Below, one piece after another: positions 1 to 8,835 of a stretch of DNA of 64,000 bases. Position 1 is the stretch's first letter. Every line of letters begins with the position of its first letter. The position numbers were made by a program, and so were the translations under genes. The notes under the pieces were generated by a model. That model was not told the origin of the DNA. It did no database searches and saw only the letters and a program-made list of their open reading frames with translations. Source of the DNA: an uncultured Lachnospiraceae bacterium. Lineage in GTDB: Bacteria > Bacillota > Clostridia > Lachnospirales > Lachnospiraceae. The DNA is taken from NCBI GenBank assembly GCA_944376125.1, contig CALWBQ010000008.1, forward strand, positions 81,067-145,066, read 5' to 3'.

Positions 1-491
1 ATATCCGCCGTACCGCCTCCGATATCAACGATCATATTGCCGCAGGCTTTGGAAATATCAATGCCTGCCCCGATGGCCGCCGCTACCGGTTCCTCGATAA
101 TCGAGACCTCTCTGGCTCCTGCCTGATAAGTGGCGTCTTCTACGGCTTTCTTCTCCACTTCCGTCGCACCGCTGGGAATGCATACGCTGATGCGGGGTTT
201 CCTGAGAGTCTTCTTCCCAACCGCTTTATTGATAAAATACTTCAGCATTTTTTCCGTAACCGTATAATCAGAGATCACACCCTGGCGCAGGGGGCGCACT
301 GCCACAATATTTCCAGGTGTACGGCCGATCATCAGACGCGCCTCCTCGCCGATGGCCATGATCTTATTGCTGTCACGGTCAATGGCTACAACAGACGGCT
401 CCTTGAGGACAACGCCTTTCCCCTTAATATAAACTAAAATACTGGCTGTGCCCAGATCGATTCCAATATCATTGGACATCATGGTAAACAT
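1..491 (-). CDS. mreB: Rod shape-determining protein MreB/Mbl family (N-terminal part, cut by window edge)
   Basis: Bacterial actin homologue that polymerises at the inner membrane and directs lateral cell-wall synthesis. About 163 N-terminal residues are visible. The phosphate-1 loop of the actin ATPase fold is seen as NDIGIDLGTAS near residues 7-17, and phosphate-2 as DIGGGTAD at the window edge. MreB-typical stretches such as PSVVAID, AVRPLRQGVISDY and EEPVAAAIGAG lie between. The ATG at 491 has GGAGGA at 501-506, nine bases upstream; internal ATGs at codons 4 and 5 lack such a site. The C-terminal half, which would separate MreB from Mbl, is outside the window, so the exact paralogue is not settled. 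Confidence 0.93.
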   Translation of the reverse strand, partial: MFTMMSNDIGIDLGTASILVYIKGKGVVLKEPSVVAIDRDSNKIMAIGEEARLMIGRTPGNIVAVRPLRQGVISDYTVTEKMLKYFINKAVGKKTLRKPRISVCIPSGATEVEKKAVEDATYQAGAREVSIIEEPVAAAIGAGIDISKACGNMIVDIGGGTAD

Positions 492-602
492 ATATTTATT
501 TCCTCCAACAAAATGTGTAACAGTTCAGTTATTCCATTTACAATCTTAAATCATGCTGCAAATCAGGCGCTCATCTCTTTGCTGCCCAAACTATCATATC
601 TT

Positions 603-630
603 ATTATATACAATCTCGAAGAGTTTTCAA
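603..630 (-). promoter_or_regulatory. Probable sigma-A promoter of mreB
   Basis: On the minus strand TTGAAA (625-630) and TATAAT (603-608) are separated by 16 bases, about 110 bases before the mreB start. The region is AT-rich and holds no convincing gene. Confidence 0.55.
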
Positions 631-738
631 AGGGTTTTTTTATTTTTTATAGAGTTTATTCTTTTTTTATTGTACCGTCATATTTAGGACACAATTTCCT
701 TATATACTCTAAGTAAGTTATCCGAAAGGATAACGAGC

Positions 739-880
739 CTTTGTTTCAAGTGGTTACTTGAAATCACAAAGCTTTTTCATACTCATACCGGACGGTGCAA
801 ACCGTCCGGCCCCCCTAAACATTTTCTTATTTATTATACCTACCATTCCCGGAAATACCGCAGGCAGTGCCTGCGGTATT
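739..880. terminator. Three hairpins between the ABC-F gene and mreB
   Basis: The 423-base gap between mreB and the ABC-F gene holds the mreB promoter and three inverted repeats, with no credible gene. (1) 739-771: arms CTTTGTTTCAAGT and ACTTGAAATCACAAAG, followed on the plus strand by a short T run. (2) 788-809: perfect 9-bp arms CCGGACGGT/ACCGTCCGG with loop GCAA. (3) 854-880: perfect 12-bp arms AATACCGCAGGC/GCCTGCGGTATT around AGT. Hairpin 3 sits 34 bases past the ABC-F stop and is the best candidate for that operon's terminator, although the T tract on the minus side is poor. Confidence 0.5.
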
Positions 881-913
881 TTCGTTGGTGCTGGTGTTTC
901 TATCTGCTTATCA

Positions 914-2467
914 TCATATTCTCAGAGACCATTGGCTGCAATCCAGAACTTTTGTGGCAATTCCCTCATAAAATTCCGGCTCATGGCAGATCAAAAGAAT
1001 ACTCCCTTTGTAAACCGAAAGAGCCCGCCGCAGCTCGTCCTTGGCATCCACGTCCAGATGGTTGGTAGGCTCATCCAGCAAAAGCACATTAGTTTCCCGG
1101 TTAATCAGCTTGCACAGCCTCACCTTTGCCTGCTCTCCTCCTGAGAGGACCCGCACTTGGCTCTCAATATTTTTTGTCGTCAGTCCACATTTTGCCAGAG
1201 CCGCTCGCACCTGATACTGGGTGTAGGACGGAAATTCTTTCCAAATTTCCTCAATGCAGGTAGTCGTATTTCCTGGGGCCATCTCCTGTTCAAAATACCC
1301 TAAATATAAGTAGTCCCCCAGCTCAACAGAACCGGACAGAGGTGGCACCTCTCCCAGAATACTCCTCAAAAGGGTGGTCTTGCCGATTCCATTTGCCCCT
1401 TTTAACACGATCTTTTCTCCCCGCTCCATGGTCAGATTTAACGGCCGTGAAAGAGGTTCATCGTATCCGATCACCAAATCGTGAGTCTCAAAAATATATT
1501 TTCCTGCCGCTCTTGCCTCTAAAAAATGGAATTCCGGCTTTGGCTTCTCCTTTGCCAGCTCAATGATCTCCATCTTGTCCAGCTTCTTCTGGCGCGACAT
1601 GGCCATATTCCGGGTAGACACCCTGGCTTTATTGCGGGCCACAAAATCCTCAAGCTGGGCGATTTCCTGCTGCTGCCGCTTATAAGCTGCCTCAAGCTGC
1701 GCCTTCTTTGCAGCAGAAACTTCCAAAAATTTGTCATAATCTCCCACATAGCGATCCAGCCTCTGGTTCTCCATATGGTAAATCAAATTAACCACGCTGT
1801 TGAGGAAAGGAATATCGTGAGATATCAGAATAAACGCATTTTCGTATTCCTGGAGATAGCGTTTCAGCCACTCAATATGCTGGACATCCAGATAATTGGT
1901 CGGCTCGTCCAGCAGCAGGATATCAGGTTTTTCCAGAAGCAGCTTTGCCAGAAGTACCTTTGTCCTCTGCCCGCCTGACAGCTCCGCTACATTCTTGTCC
2001 AAGCCAAGCTCTGTCAGTTCAAAAGCCCTGGCAATCTCTTCCACCTTAGCATCAATCACATAAAAATCATGGGCCATTAGAAGATCCTGGATCGTCCCCA
2101 GCTCCTCCATCATAGCGGCCATTTCCGTTTCTGACGCTTCTCCCATTTTGTCGCATATTTCATTCATCTCTTCTTCCATCTCAAACAGAAAGGCAAATGC
2201 ACTTTTCAGCACATCGCGGATGGTCATCCCCGGCTCCAGCGCCGTATGCTGATCCAGATACCCGACCCGGACATTTTTTGCCCACTCAACCTTGCCCTCA
2301 TCCGGCATCAGGTTATTGGTAATAATATTCATAAAAGTGGACTTTCCCTCGCCATTGGCTCCTACCAGCCCGATGTGCTCTCCCTTCAGCAGGCGAAAAG
2401 AGACATCAGAAAAGATTGCCCGATCCCCAAATCCATGGCTCAAGTGTTCAACATTTAGAATGCTCAT
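914..2467 (-). CDS. ABC-F family ATPase (ribosome-associated)
   Basis: Soluble ABC protein of 517 aa with two nucleotide-binding domains and no membrane segments, the layout of the ABC-F family, which acts on the ribosomal E site in translation regulation or antibiotic protection. Domain 1: Walker A GANGEGKS (36-43), signature LSGGQ (163-167), Walker B LLLDEPT (184-190). A charged linker covers about residues 240-310. Domain 2: Walker A GANGIGKT (357-364), signature LSGGE (441-445), Walker B LLLDEPT (461-467). Both catalytic Glu residues are present. The gene lies 12 bases after the CmpB-like gene and is probably cotranscribed with it. The subfamily (housekeeping or resistance type) cannot be decided by eye. 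Confidence 0.93.
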   Translation of the reverse strand: MSILNVEHLSHGFGDRAIFSDVSFRLLKGEHIGLVGANGEGKSTFMNIITNNLMPDEGKVEWAKNVRVGYLDQHTALEPGMTIRDVLKSAFAFLFEMEEEMNEICDKMGEASETEMAAMMEELGTIQDLLMAHDFYVIDAKVEEIARAFELTELGLDKNVAELSGGQRTKVLLAKLLLEKPDILLLDEPTNYLDVQHIEWLKRYLQEYENAFILISHDIPFLNSVVNLIYHMENQRLDRYVGDYDKFLEVSAAKKAQLEAAYKRQQQEIAQLEDFVARNKARVSTRNMAMSRQKKLDKMEIIELAKEKPKPEFHFLEARAAGKYIFETHDLVIGYDEPLSRPLNLTMERGEKIVLKGANGIGKTTLLRSILGEVPPLSGSVELGDYLYLGYFEQEMAPGNTTTCIEEIWKEFPSYTQYQVRAALAKCGLTTKNIESQVRVLSGGEQAKVRLCKLINRETNVLLLDEPTNHLDVDAKDELRRALSVYKGSILLICHEPEFYEGIATKVLDCSQWSLRI

Positions 2468-2479
2468 AAAAGAACTCCT

Positions 2480-3436
2480 TTATTCCAAATTTTTCCTTAA
2501 TTCCTTCAGCGCATCCCCAAACCGCCTGGAAAATGCTGTGGGGTTGCCCCGCAGCAGACGCTTCCGATAAAATGTCATGTGATGTGCCAGTTGGTTCCGC
2601 TTATCATAAAGGGCGCTGAGCTGCTTGGCCAGAGCCGTCAAATCTCCAGCCGTTCCCTTGGGAACAAAGGCTGCAGCCCGGTTGATCACATCATCCCTCA
2701 AGGCTGCAGCCCGGTCAACTGCCTCGCTCCGAAATGCCTCTGCCCGGTCGGCCGCCACATTCCGGAAAGCCTCCGCCTCGTCTCTGATCGCCGCAGCCCG
2801 GTCAACAGCTTCGCTCCGAAACGCCTCTGCCCGGTCGGCCGCCTCTGCCTTCAGCAGAGCCATCTGAACCTGCATATCCTCCAACTCCGCCTTCATCTTG
2901 GTCATTGCTTCCAATGCACGGCCAAGATCCAGGGCAGTCTTCACAGACTGGATCACATCTGCAACAAAAAGCACGGTCACAACAGCCAGAACACACAGCT
3001 CAGCAGCAGTATTGGCGCCCAGCACAAACCGTTCCAGAGGTTTGTGAATAACTTCTGTCAAAAGGATCGTCAGAGCCCCCCAGGCAAGCGAAGAGCTCAG
3101 ACACACATACCCATTAATATTAAATGGCTGATTGCTGTAATCCCAGTAGCGCATTTTAAACAGACGCTCCATCGCCCATCCTGTTACATACTCCAGAGCT
3201 GTCGCTGCCAGAAAGCCAGACAGATAGACCAGCACCAGATTATCCTGCACAGGAATGGAAACCCACAGCATCATAATAGCCCCGGTTCCATAAAGCGGAA
3301 GCATCGGGAGCCGCAGGAACCCTCTGTTTACCAAGCGCCGGCTTTTCAGCGAGACATAAGCTGACTCAAATATCCATCCAAAAAAGCAGTAGATATAAAA
3401 AAATGAGAGCCACTGATACCAAGAATACGTATACAT
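2480..3436 (-). CDS. CmpB-like putative ABC transporter membrane protein with helical tail
   Basis: Membrane protein of 318 aa. The N-terminal ~170 residues carry about five hydrophobic segments. The opening with FFGWIFESAYVS and the following NRGFLRLPMLPLYGTGA match my memory of the 'putative ABC-transporter type IV' (CmpB) family, whose function is not well established. From about residue 180 the protein becomes a charged, Ala-rich helical tail with repeated units of the type DRAEAFRSEAVDRAA. The repeats are also repeats at DNA level (2710-2843). It is first gene of a two-gene unit with the ABC-F ATPase; a 12-base gap suggests coexpression, but a physical link to an ABC-F protein is not implied. 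The ATG at 3436 starts just before the first membrane segment. Confidence 0.72.
   Translation of the reverse strand: MYTYSWYQWLSFFYIYCFFGWIFESAYVSLKSRRLVNRGFLRLPMLPLYGTGAIMMLWVSIPVQDNLVLVYLSGFLAATALEYVTGWAMERLFKMRYWDYSNQPFNINGYVCLSSSLAWGALTILLTEVIHKPLERFVLGANTAAELCVLAVVTVLFVADVIQSVKTALDLGRALEAMTKMKAELEDMQVQMALLKAEAADRAEAFRSEAVDRAAAIRDEAEAFRNVAADRAEAFRSEAVDRAAALRDDVINRAAAFVPKGTAGDLTALAKQLSALYDKRNQLAHHMTFYRKRLLRGNPTAFSRRFGDALKELRKNLE
2710..2843. repeat. In-frame 47-bp direct repeat in the CmpB-like gene
   Basis: Two near-identical 47-base copies (2710-2756 and 2797-2843) begin CCCGGTCAAC and end CGGTCGGCCGCC. They are offset by 87 bases (29 codons), so the repeat number can change without a frameshift. 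Shorter degenerate copies extend to about 2670. They encode the Ala/Glu/Arg-rich helical tail. Confidence 0.85.
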
Positions 3437-3484
3437 AGCAAAATCCTTTCTGTTTTTCTTTTATCTAAAGGCAAAGATGTTTCT

Positions 3485-3513
3485 ATCATACTGATAAAAC
3501 CGAAAAATTTCAA
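3485..3513 (-). promoter_or_regulatory. Sigma-A promoter for the CmpB-like/ABC-F operon
   Basis: Minus strand TTGAAA (3508-3513), 17-base spacer, TATGAT (3485-3490), about 40 bases before the 3436 start. Confidence 0.65.
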
Positions 3514-3555
3514 TCAACATTTTGCAAAAAATGTATAAGGACTCTGCTGCTTCCA

Positions 3556-3592
3556 AAAATGGCGCTGGAGAAATCCCTTCCAGCGCCATTTT
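3556..3592 (-). terminator. Terminator of the MarR-ABC exporter operon
   Basis: Perfect 14-bp arms AAAATGGCGCTGGA (3556-3569) and TCCAGCGCCATTTT (3579-3592) lie 22 bases after the 3614 stop. Read on the minus strand they are followed by a TTTTT run. Confidence 0.85.
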
Positions 3593-3613
3593 CCGATATA
3601 TATCTCTGTTTGT

Positions 3614-5539
3614 TTATGCCCCGATCGAGTTGCCTGTATAGAGCTGATAGTAACGCCCTTTCGCTGCGATCAGCTGATCGTGGGTTCCTCGTTCAATGAT
3701 CCGCCCTTGCTCCAAAACCATAATGCAGTCGGAGTTCCGGACTGTCGATAGCCTGTGAGCAATGACGAAGGTGGTTCTTCCTGCCATCAGCCGGTCCATG
3801 CCCTCCTGCACCAGAGCTTCCGTTCTGGTATCGATGGAGGAGGTTGCCTCATCCAGGATCAGCACTGGCGGGTCAGCCACTGCCGCTCTGGCGATTGCCA
3901 GAAGCTGCCGCTGCCCTTGGCTCAAATTTGCCCCGTCCCCGGTCAGCATCGTCTGGTAGCCTTCTGGCAGCCGCTTAATGAAATCATGGGCATTGGCAAG
4001 TTTTGCCGCTGCAATACATTCTTCATCCGATGCATCCAGACGGCCATAGCGAATATTGTCCATAACAGTTCCCGTAAAGAGGTGCGTATCCTGCAGCACC
4101 ATCCCCAGAGAACGGCGAAGATCTGCTTTTTTAATCTTATTGATATTAATATTGTCATATCGGATCTTGCCGTCCTGGATATCATAAAAACGATTGATCA
4201 AGTTGGTGATGGTCGTCTTTCCTGCCCCGGTGCTTCCTACAAAGGCAATCTTCTGTCCCGGTGTTGCATACAGCTTGATGTTGTGAAGAACCAGCTTGTC
4301 ATCTGTATAACCGAAATCCACATCGTTGAATGTCACATCTCCTTGCAGCTTGGTATAAGTAACGGTCCCATCTGCCTTATGAGGATGCTTCCATGCCCAG
4401 GTGCCTGTGCGCTGTGCCGTTTCTGTCAGCGTACCATCTTTGCCCTCCTTGGCGTTGACCAGCTCTACGTAGCCATTGTCCTCCTCCGGCTCTTCATCCA
4501 TCATCTGGAACACTCTCTCTGCGCCGGCAATAGCCATTACAATGCTGTTCATCTGCTGGCTGATCTGGGTCACCGGCTGAGTAAAATTCTTATTCAGTGT
4601 AAGGAAGGACACCAGGGTTCCCAGAGTCAGCCCGGAAAAGCCGCTCAGCGCCAGCATTGCACCGATCACCGCACACAGAACGTAGCTGATGTTTCCGATG
4701 TTAGCGTTGACAGGCATCATCATGTTGGCAAATTTGTTTGCTTGGTCAGCACTCTCCCTGAGTTCCTGATTCAGCTTCCTGAATTGTTCGATGCTCTTCT
4801 CCTCGTGGCAGAAAACCTTGACAACCTTCTGGCCTTCCATCATTTCTTCAATGTACCCGTTGACTTTGCCCAGATTGCTCTGCTGTCTTGTAAAGTATTT
4901 TGCCGACTGGCCGCCCAACTTGGAAGCTGTAATAAGCATAACACCGATCATCAGCAGAGTAATCACTGTCAGCGGAATGTCCAGCACCAACATACTTACA
5001 AACGTAATCAAGATGGTGACAGACGAGTTGATCACCTGGGGAATGCTCTGGCTGATCAGCTGCCTCAGAGTATCTACGTCGTTGGTATAGACAGACATGA
5101 TATCGCCGTGGGCATGGGTGTCAAAATACCGAATAGGAAGAGATTCCATGTGGGTGAACAGTTCCACCCTCAGGTTCCGCATAGTCCCCTGGCTGATATT
5201 GACCATCAGCCGGTTGTAAGCGAATGAGCATATAATACCGACAGCATAAGTCGCTGCCAGCATCATCAGAGCGTGAGCCAGCCCGGAAAAATCCGGATCT
5301 GCCGCCTGAGTTAAGGGAATAATATAGTCATCAATCAAGCTCTGCGTAAACAGTGTTCCTCTAAGAGTCATCAGCGCTGATCCTATAATGCAGAGAACCA
5401 CCAGAACAAAGGAAATCTTATAGTCCTTCAGCATATAGCCCAGGATTCTTTTTACGACCTTCATAGGATTTTCCACGTGGGGTCTCGGGCCGACACCCCG
5501 CATGCCAGGGTTCCGCATTTGTCTCACCTGTCCTGCCAT
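3614..5539 (-). CDS. ABC exporter half-transporter, canonical ATPase site
   Basis: Fused membrane and ATPase domains, 641 aa, a half-transporter of the multidrug/peptide exporter type. Six membrane segments span about residues 45-330; the ATPase domain has Walker A GSTGAGKT, signature LSQGQ and Walker B VLILDEATSSID with the catalytic Glu present. An insert of about 40 residues rich in charged and Trp/Thr residues lies between the two domains. Its start overlaps the stop of the upstream exporter gene as TAATG, so translation is probably coupled. With the upstream partner, whose own ATPase carries a degenerate catalytic residue, it should form a heterodimeric exporter. The substrate is unknown; the MarR gene suggests a toxic compound. 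Confidence 0.92.
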   Translation of the reverse strand: MAGQVRQMRNPGMRGVGPRPHVENPMKVVKRILGYMLKDYKISFVLVVLCIIGSALMTLRGTLFTQSLIDDYIIPLTQAADPDFSGLAHALMMLAATYAVGIICSFAYNRLMVNISQGTMRNLRVELFTHMESLPIRYFDTHAHGDIMSVYTNDVDTLRQLISQSIPQVINSSVTILITFVSMLVLDIPLTVITLLMIGVMLITASKLGGQSAKYFTRQQSNLGKVNGYIEEMMEGQKVVKVFCHEEKSIEQFRKLNQELRESADQANKFANMMMPVNANIGNISYVLCAVIGAMLALSGFSGLTLGTLVSFLTLNKNFTQPVTQISQQMNSIVMAIAGAERVFQMMDEEPEEDNGYVELVNAKEGKDGTLTETAQRTGTWAWKHPHKADGTVTYTKLQGDVTFNDVDFGYTDDKLVLHNIKLYATPGQKIAFVGSTGAGKTTITNLINRFYDIQDGKIRYDNININKIKKADLRRSLGMVLQDTHLFTGTVMDNIRYGRLDASDEECIAAAKLANAHDFIKRLPEGYQTMLTGDGANLSQGQRQLLAIARAAVADPPVLILDEATSSIDTRTEALVQEGMDRLMAGRTTFVIAHRLSTVRNSDCIMVLEQGRIIERGTHDQLIAAKGRYYQLYTGNSIGA

Positions 5540-7317
5540 TACCGCTCGCCCTCCTTTTCTGTCTGCTGTACCGGAGCTGACGGATGGTCAAAATCTCCGC
5601 CGCCTTTCATCTGAGTATCGTAAATTTCTTGATAGATTTGATTGGTCTTTAACAGATTTTCGTGAGTGTCAAACCCGTTAATTTTTCCGCTGTCCAGCAC
5701 CAGGATTCGGTCAGCACCTTCTACACTGGAAATCCGCTGTGCAATAATCAGCTTGGTCGTCCCTGGGATTTTTTTTGCAAATGCTTCCCTGATCTTTGCA
5801 TCTGTAGCAGTATCTACAGCGCTGGTGGAATCATCCAGGATCAGAACCTTCGGCTTCTTTAACAGTGCTCTGGCAATACACAGACGCTGTTTCTGGCCGC
5901 CCGACACATTGGTACCGCCCTGTTCAATCCAAGTCTGATATTTATCGGGAAATCTCTCAATAAATTCGTCTGCGCAGGCTTGCTGACATACCTCCCGGCA
6001 CTCTTCTTCTGTAGCATCATCCTTTCCCCATCTCAAGTTGTCCAAAATGGTTCCAGAAAACAGTACGTTCTTCTGCAGAACCACTGCTACCTGATTTCTA
6101 AGTGCCTCCATATCGTAACTGCGAACATCCTTGCCGCCGACACACACGGATCCTTTATCCACATCATACAGACGGCTGATCAAGTTTACCAGGCTGGACT
6201 TGCCGCAGCCAGTTCCGCCGATAATGCCAATAGTCTCCCCAGATTTAATATGGAGATCAATATCGGTCAGTGTTTCTTCTCCGCTTCCGTGTTTATAGGA
6301 AAAATCAACATGGTTAAAATCAATGCTGCCATCTTCCACAACAGTCTCAGGGTTCTCCGGGTTGGTCAGATCAGCCTTTTCCTCCAGAACCTCCGCAATA
6401 CGCCGGCCGCTGGCCGCACTCATAGTCAGCATAACAAAAATCATGGACAGCATCATAAGAGACATCAGCACACTCATAACGTAACTGAAAAGCGAAGTCA
6501 ATTCCCCGGTAGTCAGGCTTCCAGCTACAATATACTTTGCCCCCAGCCACGACAGAGAAATCATGCAGCCATAAACTACCAGCATCATAACCGGGCTGTT
6601 TAAAGTCAAGATGCTCTCCGCCTTTACAAACAGCTTTCTCAGATTATCTGCCGCTTTGGTAAACTTCTCATCCTCATGCTCTTCCCTGACATAAGCCTTG
6701 ACTACACGGATCGCAGAAACATTTTCCTGAATGCTCGCATTTAAGTCATCGTATCTGCGGAAAACCTGGTCAAACAGCTTTGTAACGCTTCCCATAATAG
6801 CAAACAGGGCAACGCCCAGAACCCCGATGGCTACCAGAAAGATGGAACTCAGCTTAGCATTAATAAAAAAGCACATAGCCATACTGCAGATCAGCATCAA
6901 AGGCGCCCGGACCGTAATCCTCAGGATCATCTGATAAGCATTCTGCACATTGGTCACATCGGTCGTCATCCTGGTGACAAGACCTGCCGTACTGTACTTA
7001 TCAATATTAGAAAATGAAAATGTCTGGATATTTTCATACATCCCCTGCCTCAGATTGCAGGCAAATCCAGACGATGCAGCAGCAGCGAACCTTCCGGCCA
7101 GCGCTCCAAATGCCAGGCTCAAAAATGCCAGTACCAGCATGATTGCACCGTAGAAATAGATCTGCCTGATATTGCCGGCCTGAATTCCCTTATCAATAAT
7201 AGACGCGGTAATAAAAGGGATCAGCACTTCCATCAGCACTTCCAGCGCCGTAAATAGCGGCGTCAGCAGGGAAACTGCTTTATATTCCCCCACCTGCTTC
7301 AGCAATGTTTTTAGCAT
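5539..7317 (-). CDS. ABC exporter half-transporter, degenerate ATPase site
   Basis: Half-transporter of 592 aa with six N-terminal membrane segments (about residues 17-300) and a C-terminal ATPase. Walker A GGTGCGKS and signature VSGGQ are intact, but Walker B reads VLILDDSTSAVD: the catalytic Glu is replaced by Asp. In heterodimeric exporters (for example the BmrCD and TM287/288 type) one of the two ATP sites is impaired in this way. The next gene, overlapping by one base, has the canonical Glu, so the two fit as a pair. The start overlaps the end of the MarR gene by seven bases. Confidence 0.92.
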   Translation of the reverse strand: MLKTLLKQVGEYKAVSLLTPLFTALEVLMEVLIPFITASIIDKGIQAGNIRQIYFYGAIMLVLAFLSLAFGALAGRFAAAASSGFACNLRQGMYENIQTFSFSNIDKYSTAGLVTRMTTDVTNVQNAYQMILRITVRAPLMLICSMAMCFFINAKLSSIFLVAIGVLGVALFAIMGSVTKLFDQVFRRYDDLNASIQENVSAIRVVKAYVREEHEDEKFTKAADNLRKLFVKAESILTLNSPVMMLVVYGCMISLSWLGAKYIVAGSLTTGELTSLFSYVMSVLMSLMMLSMIFVMLTMSAASGRRIAEVLEEKADLTNPENPETVVEDGSIDFNHVDFSYKHGSGEETLTDIDLHIKSGETIGIIGGTGCGKSSLVNLISRLYDVDKGSVCVGGKDVRSYDMEALRNQVAVVLQKNVLFSGTILDNLRWGKDDATEEECREVCQQACADEFIERFPDKYQTWIEQGGTNVSGGQKQRLCIARALLKKPKVLILDDSTSAVDTATDAKIREAFAKKIPGTTKLIIAQRISSVEGADRILVLDSGKINGFDTHENLLKTNQIYQEIYDTQMKGGGDFDHPSAPVQQTEKEGER

Positions 7318-7778
7318 GTTCTGTTCCTCCTTGAATCTTCAAGCATTTCTTTTTCTGATTTCATATTCAAAAGCATCATCTTCAGCCCATGATCCAGAGC
7401 TTCCAACTCCTGCTTTGTCATCCCCCTGCACAACCGTGCATTTTCTTGTTGAAGGGCCTCACGGATCCGGCGCTCTTCCAAATATGCTTTCTCTGTCAGG
7501 ATGATCTTCTTTCTCCGGTCGTCCTTCTTATCTGCGCTCATCTCCAGGTAGCCTTTTTCTTTCAACTTTTTTAAAATTGCTGAGATGGACGCTTTTGATA
7601 TTCCAAACATCCCATGGATATCCGTAGCGTACAGCTCATCACCTTTTCTTTCAAGCAGATAGCCCAGCAGATAGCCCTGAGTAGGTGTGATATCGGCCTC
7701 TCCCAGTCTCATTCTCCTGCATTGCTCCAGAAAAATATCCAACTGTTTCAGTTCCAAAATAATATCGTTCTTTATCAT
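7311..7778 (-). CDS. MarR family transcriptional regulator
   Basis: DNA-binding protein of 155 aa with a winged helix-turn-helix. The recognition region reads MFGISKASISAILKKLKEKGYLEM and the wing carries DKKDDRRKKIILTE, the usual MarR D-x-R pattern. It is first gene of an operon with the two exporter halves (overlap of seven bases), so it most likely represses this operon and responds to an exporter substrate. The dyad CGAACTGTTCG at 7811-7821, 33 bases upstream of the start, is a candidate operator. Divergently, the LysR gene begins at 7939. Confidence 0.9.
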   Translation of the reverse strand: MIKNDIILELKQLDIFLEQCRRMRLGEADITPTQGYLLGYLLERKGDELYATDIHGMFGISKASISAILKKLKEKGYLEMSADKKDDRRKKIILTEKAYLEERRIREALQQENARLCRGMTKQELEALDHGLKMMLLNMKSEKEMLEDSRRNRTC

Positions 7779-7810
7779 TTCATTCTGTCTCCTTTCTGTG
7801 GTATTCGATA

Positions 7811-7821
7811 CGAACTGTTCG
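7811..7821. promoter_or_regulatory. Candidate MarR operator dyad
   Basis: Perfect 5-bp arms CGAAC/GTTCG around one base, in the MarR-LysR intergenic region and upstream of the MarR start. Short, so chance occurrence is possible. Confidence 0.35.
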
Positions 7822-7863
7822 GAGTCTAACTATCTACCATTGAACTATTGTACTCATTTTCCA

Positions 7864-7892
7864 TTGAAAGTGAATTCAAAAAGTGTTATCAT
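7864..7892 (+). promoter_or_regulatory. Sigma-A promoter for the LysR gene
   Basis: TTGAAA (7864-7869), 17-base spacer, TATCAT (7887-7892). About 45 bases upstream of the start at 7939. Confidence 0.6.
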
Positions 7893-7938
7893 TAATAATG
7901 CTTTTTTATTAATACTGACCAGGAGGGCCGTCACCGCC

Positions 7939-8823
7939 ATGAACACCTTTCAATTATCCTGCTTTCTCGCTGTGGCTGACACGCTGAATTTTGCCCGAGC
8001 TGCAGAACAGTTAAACGTCACCCAGCCAGCTGTTACCCATCAGATTCGTTCTCTTGAAACTGAGCTGAATACTAAATTGTTCCGGCGAACCACTCGAATC
8101 GTAGAGCTGACTTCCTCAGGAATTCTCTTTCAAGATGACGCACGAAGCATTCTGGCCACCGCCCTCCGGGCAAAGGGCCGGTTTCAAAATCCATCTTCTC
8201 AGAAATTTCAAGAATTTTCTATTGGATGCCACAGTTACACTCAGCTTTTTCTTCTTCCCCAGGTTTTAAAAGAGATGCGCCAGACCTACCCCCAGATTTT
8301 CCCCCGGCTGAGAGTTGTCCCTTTTCAGCACCTGCACCGCCTTTTGGAAGAGGAAGAGGTGGACGCAATCATTGGCTTTCAGGAGCCTGACTATAAAAAA
8401 CTTCCAGGCACCTATAAAGAGATGGCAAAAGTCCCTGTTGTATGTGTCTGTCCCTCAGACAGTCCTCTGGCTGTCCTTCCATCCGTATCCCTCTCGGATT
8501 TGGAGCAGGAAAAGCTGATCCTGAACGCCCCCTTAAAATCCCCTTCCACCATAGTTCAGCTCCAACAGCACCTTATCGGGAACCGCTCTCTATCGGATTT
8601 TTATTTCTGCGAATCCGGCGAAGCCGCCCTGGTATTGATCCGTGCAGGCTTCGGTGTGACAATCCTTCCGGATCTCTTCCTTCCCCGCTATCCGGATCTG
8701 ACCTACCTCCCGGTGTCAGAGGCTGACGCTATCTCCTTCGGAATCTACTATAAAACTCTGAAGGATAACGAAATGCTGAAAACCTTTTTCCAATTTATGC
8801 AGCAGCATTTTCATTCACACTAG
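7939..8823 (+). CDS. LysR family transcriptional regulator
   Basis: Regulator of 294 aa. The N-terminal helix-turn-helix reads FQLSCFLAVADTLNFARAAE followed by LNVTQPAVTHQIRSLE, the LysR signature; the rest is the two-lobe effector-binding domain. A longer frame is open upstream, but the ATG at 7939 has AGGAGG at 7921-7926 and begins exactly where LysR proteins begin. It is followed 12 bases later by a membrane protein gene on the same strand, its likely partner or target. The effector cannot be deduced. Confidence 0.92.
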   Translation: MNTFQLSCFLAVADTLNFARAAEQLNVTQPAVTHQIRSLETELNTKLFRRTTRIVELTSSGILFQDDARSILATALRAKGRFQNPSSQKFQEFSIGCHSYTQLFLLPQVLKEMRQTYPQIFPRLRVVPFQHLHRLLEEEEVDAIIGFQEPDYKKLPGTYKEMAKVPVVCVCPSDSPLAVLPSVSLSDLEQEKLILNAPLKSPSTIVQLQQHLIGNRSLSDFYFCESGEAALVLIRAGFGVTILPDLFLPRYPDLTYLPVSEADAISFGIYYKTLKDNEMLKTFFQFMQQHFHSH

Positions 8824-8835
8824 AAAGGACTGACC

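Noticed and set aside
513..716. 67-aa open frame upstream of mreB
   Set aside because: AT-rich region with promoter signals for mreB on the other strand, no ribosome site and no protein-like composition.
758..1144. 128-aa open frame on the plus strand
   Set aside because: Runs antisense into the ABC-F gene and covers the terminator hairpins.
2670..2850. Possible CRISPR-like array in the repeats of the CmpB-like gene
   Set aside because: The repeat units are in frame, encode a helical tail and are too few and degenerate for an array.
2579..3364. 261-aa open frame opposite the CmpB-like gene
   Set aside because: Antisense shadow of a membrane protein gene; Cys/His/Gln-rich content is an artefact of the opposite strand.
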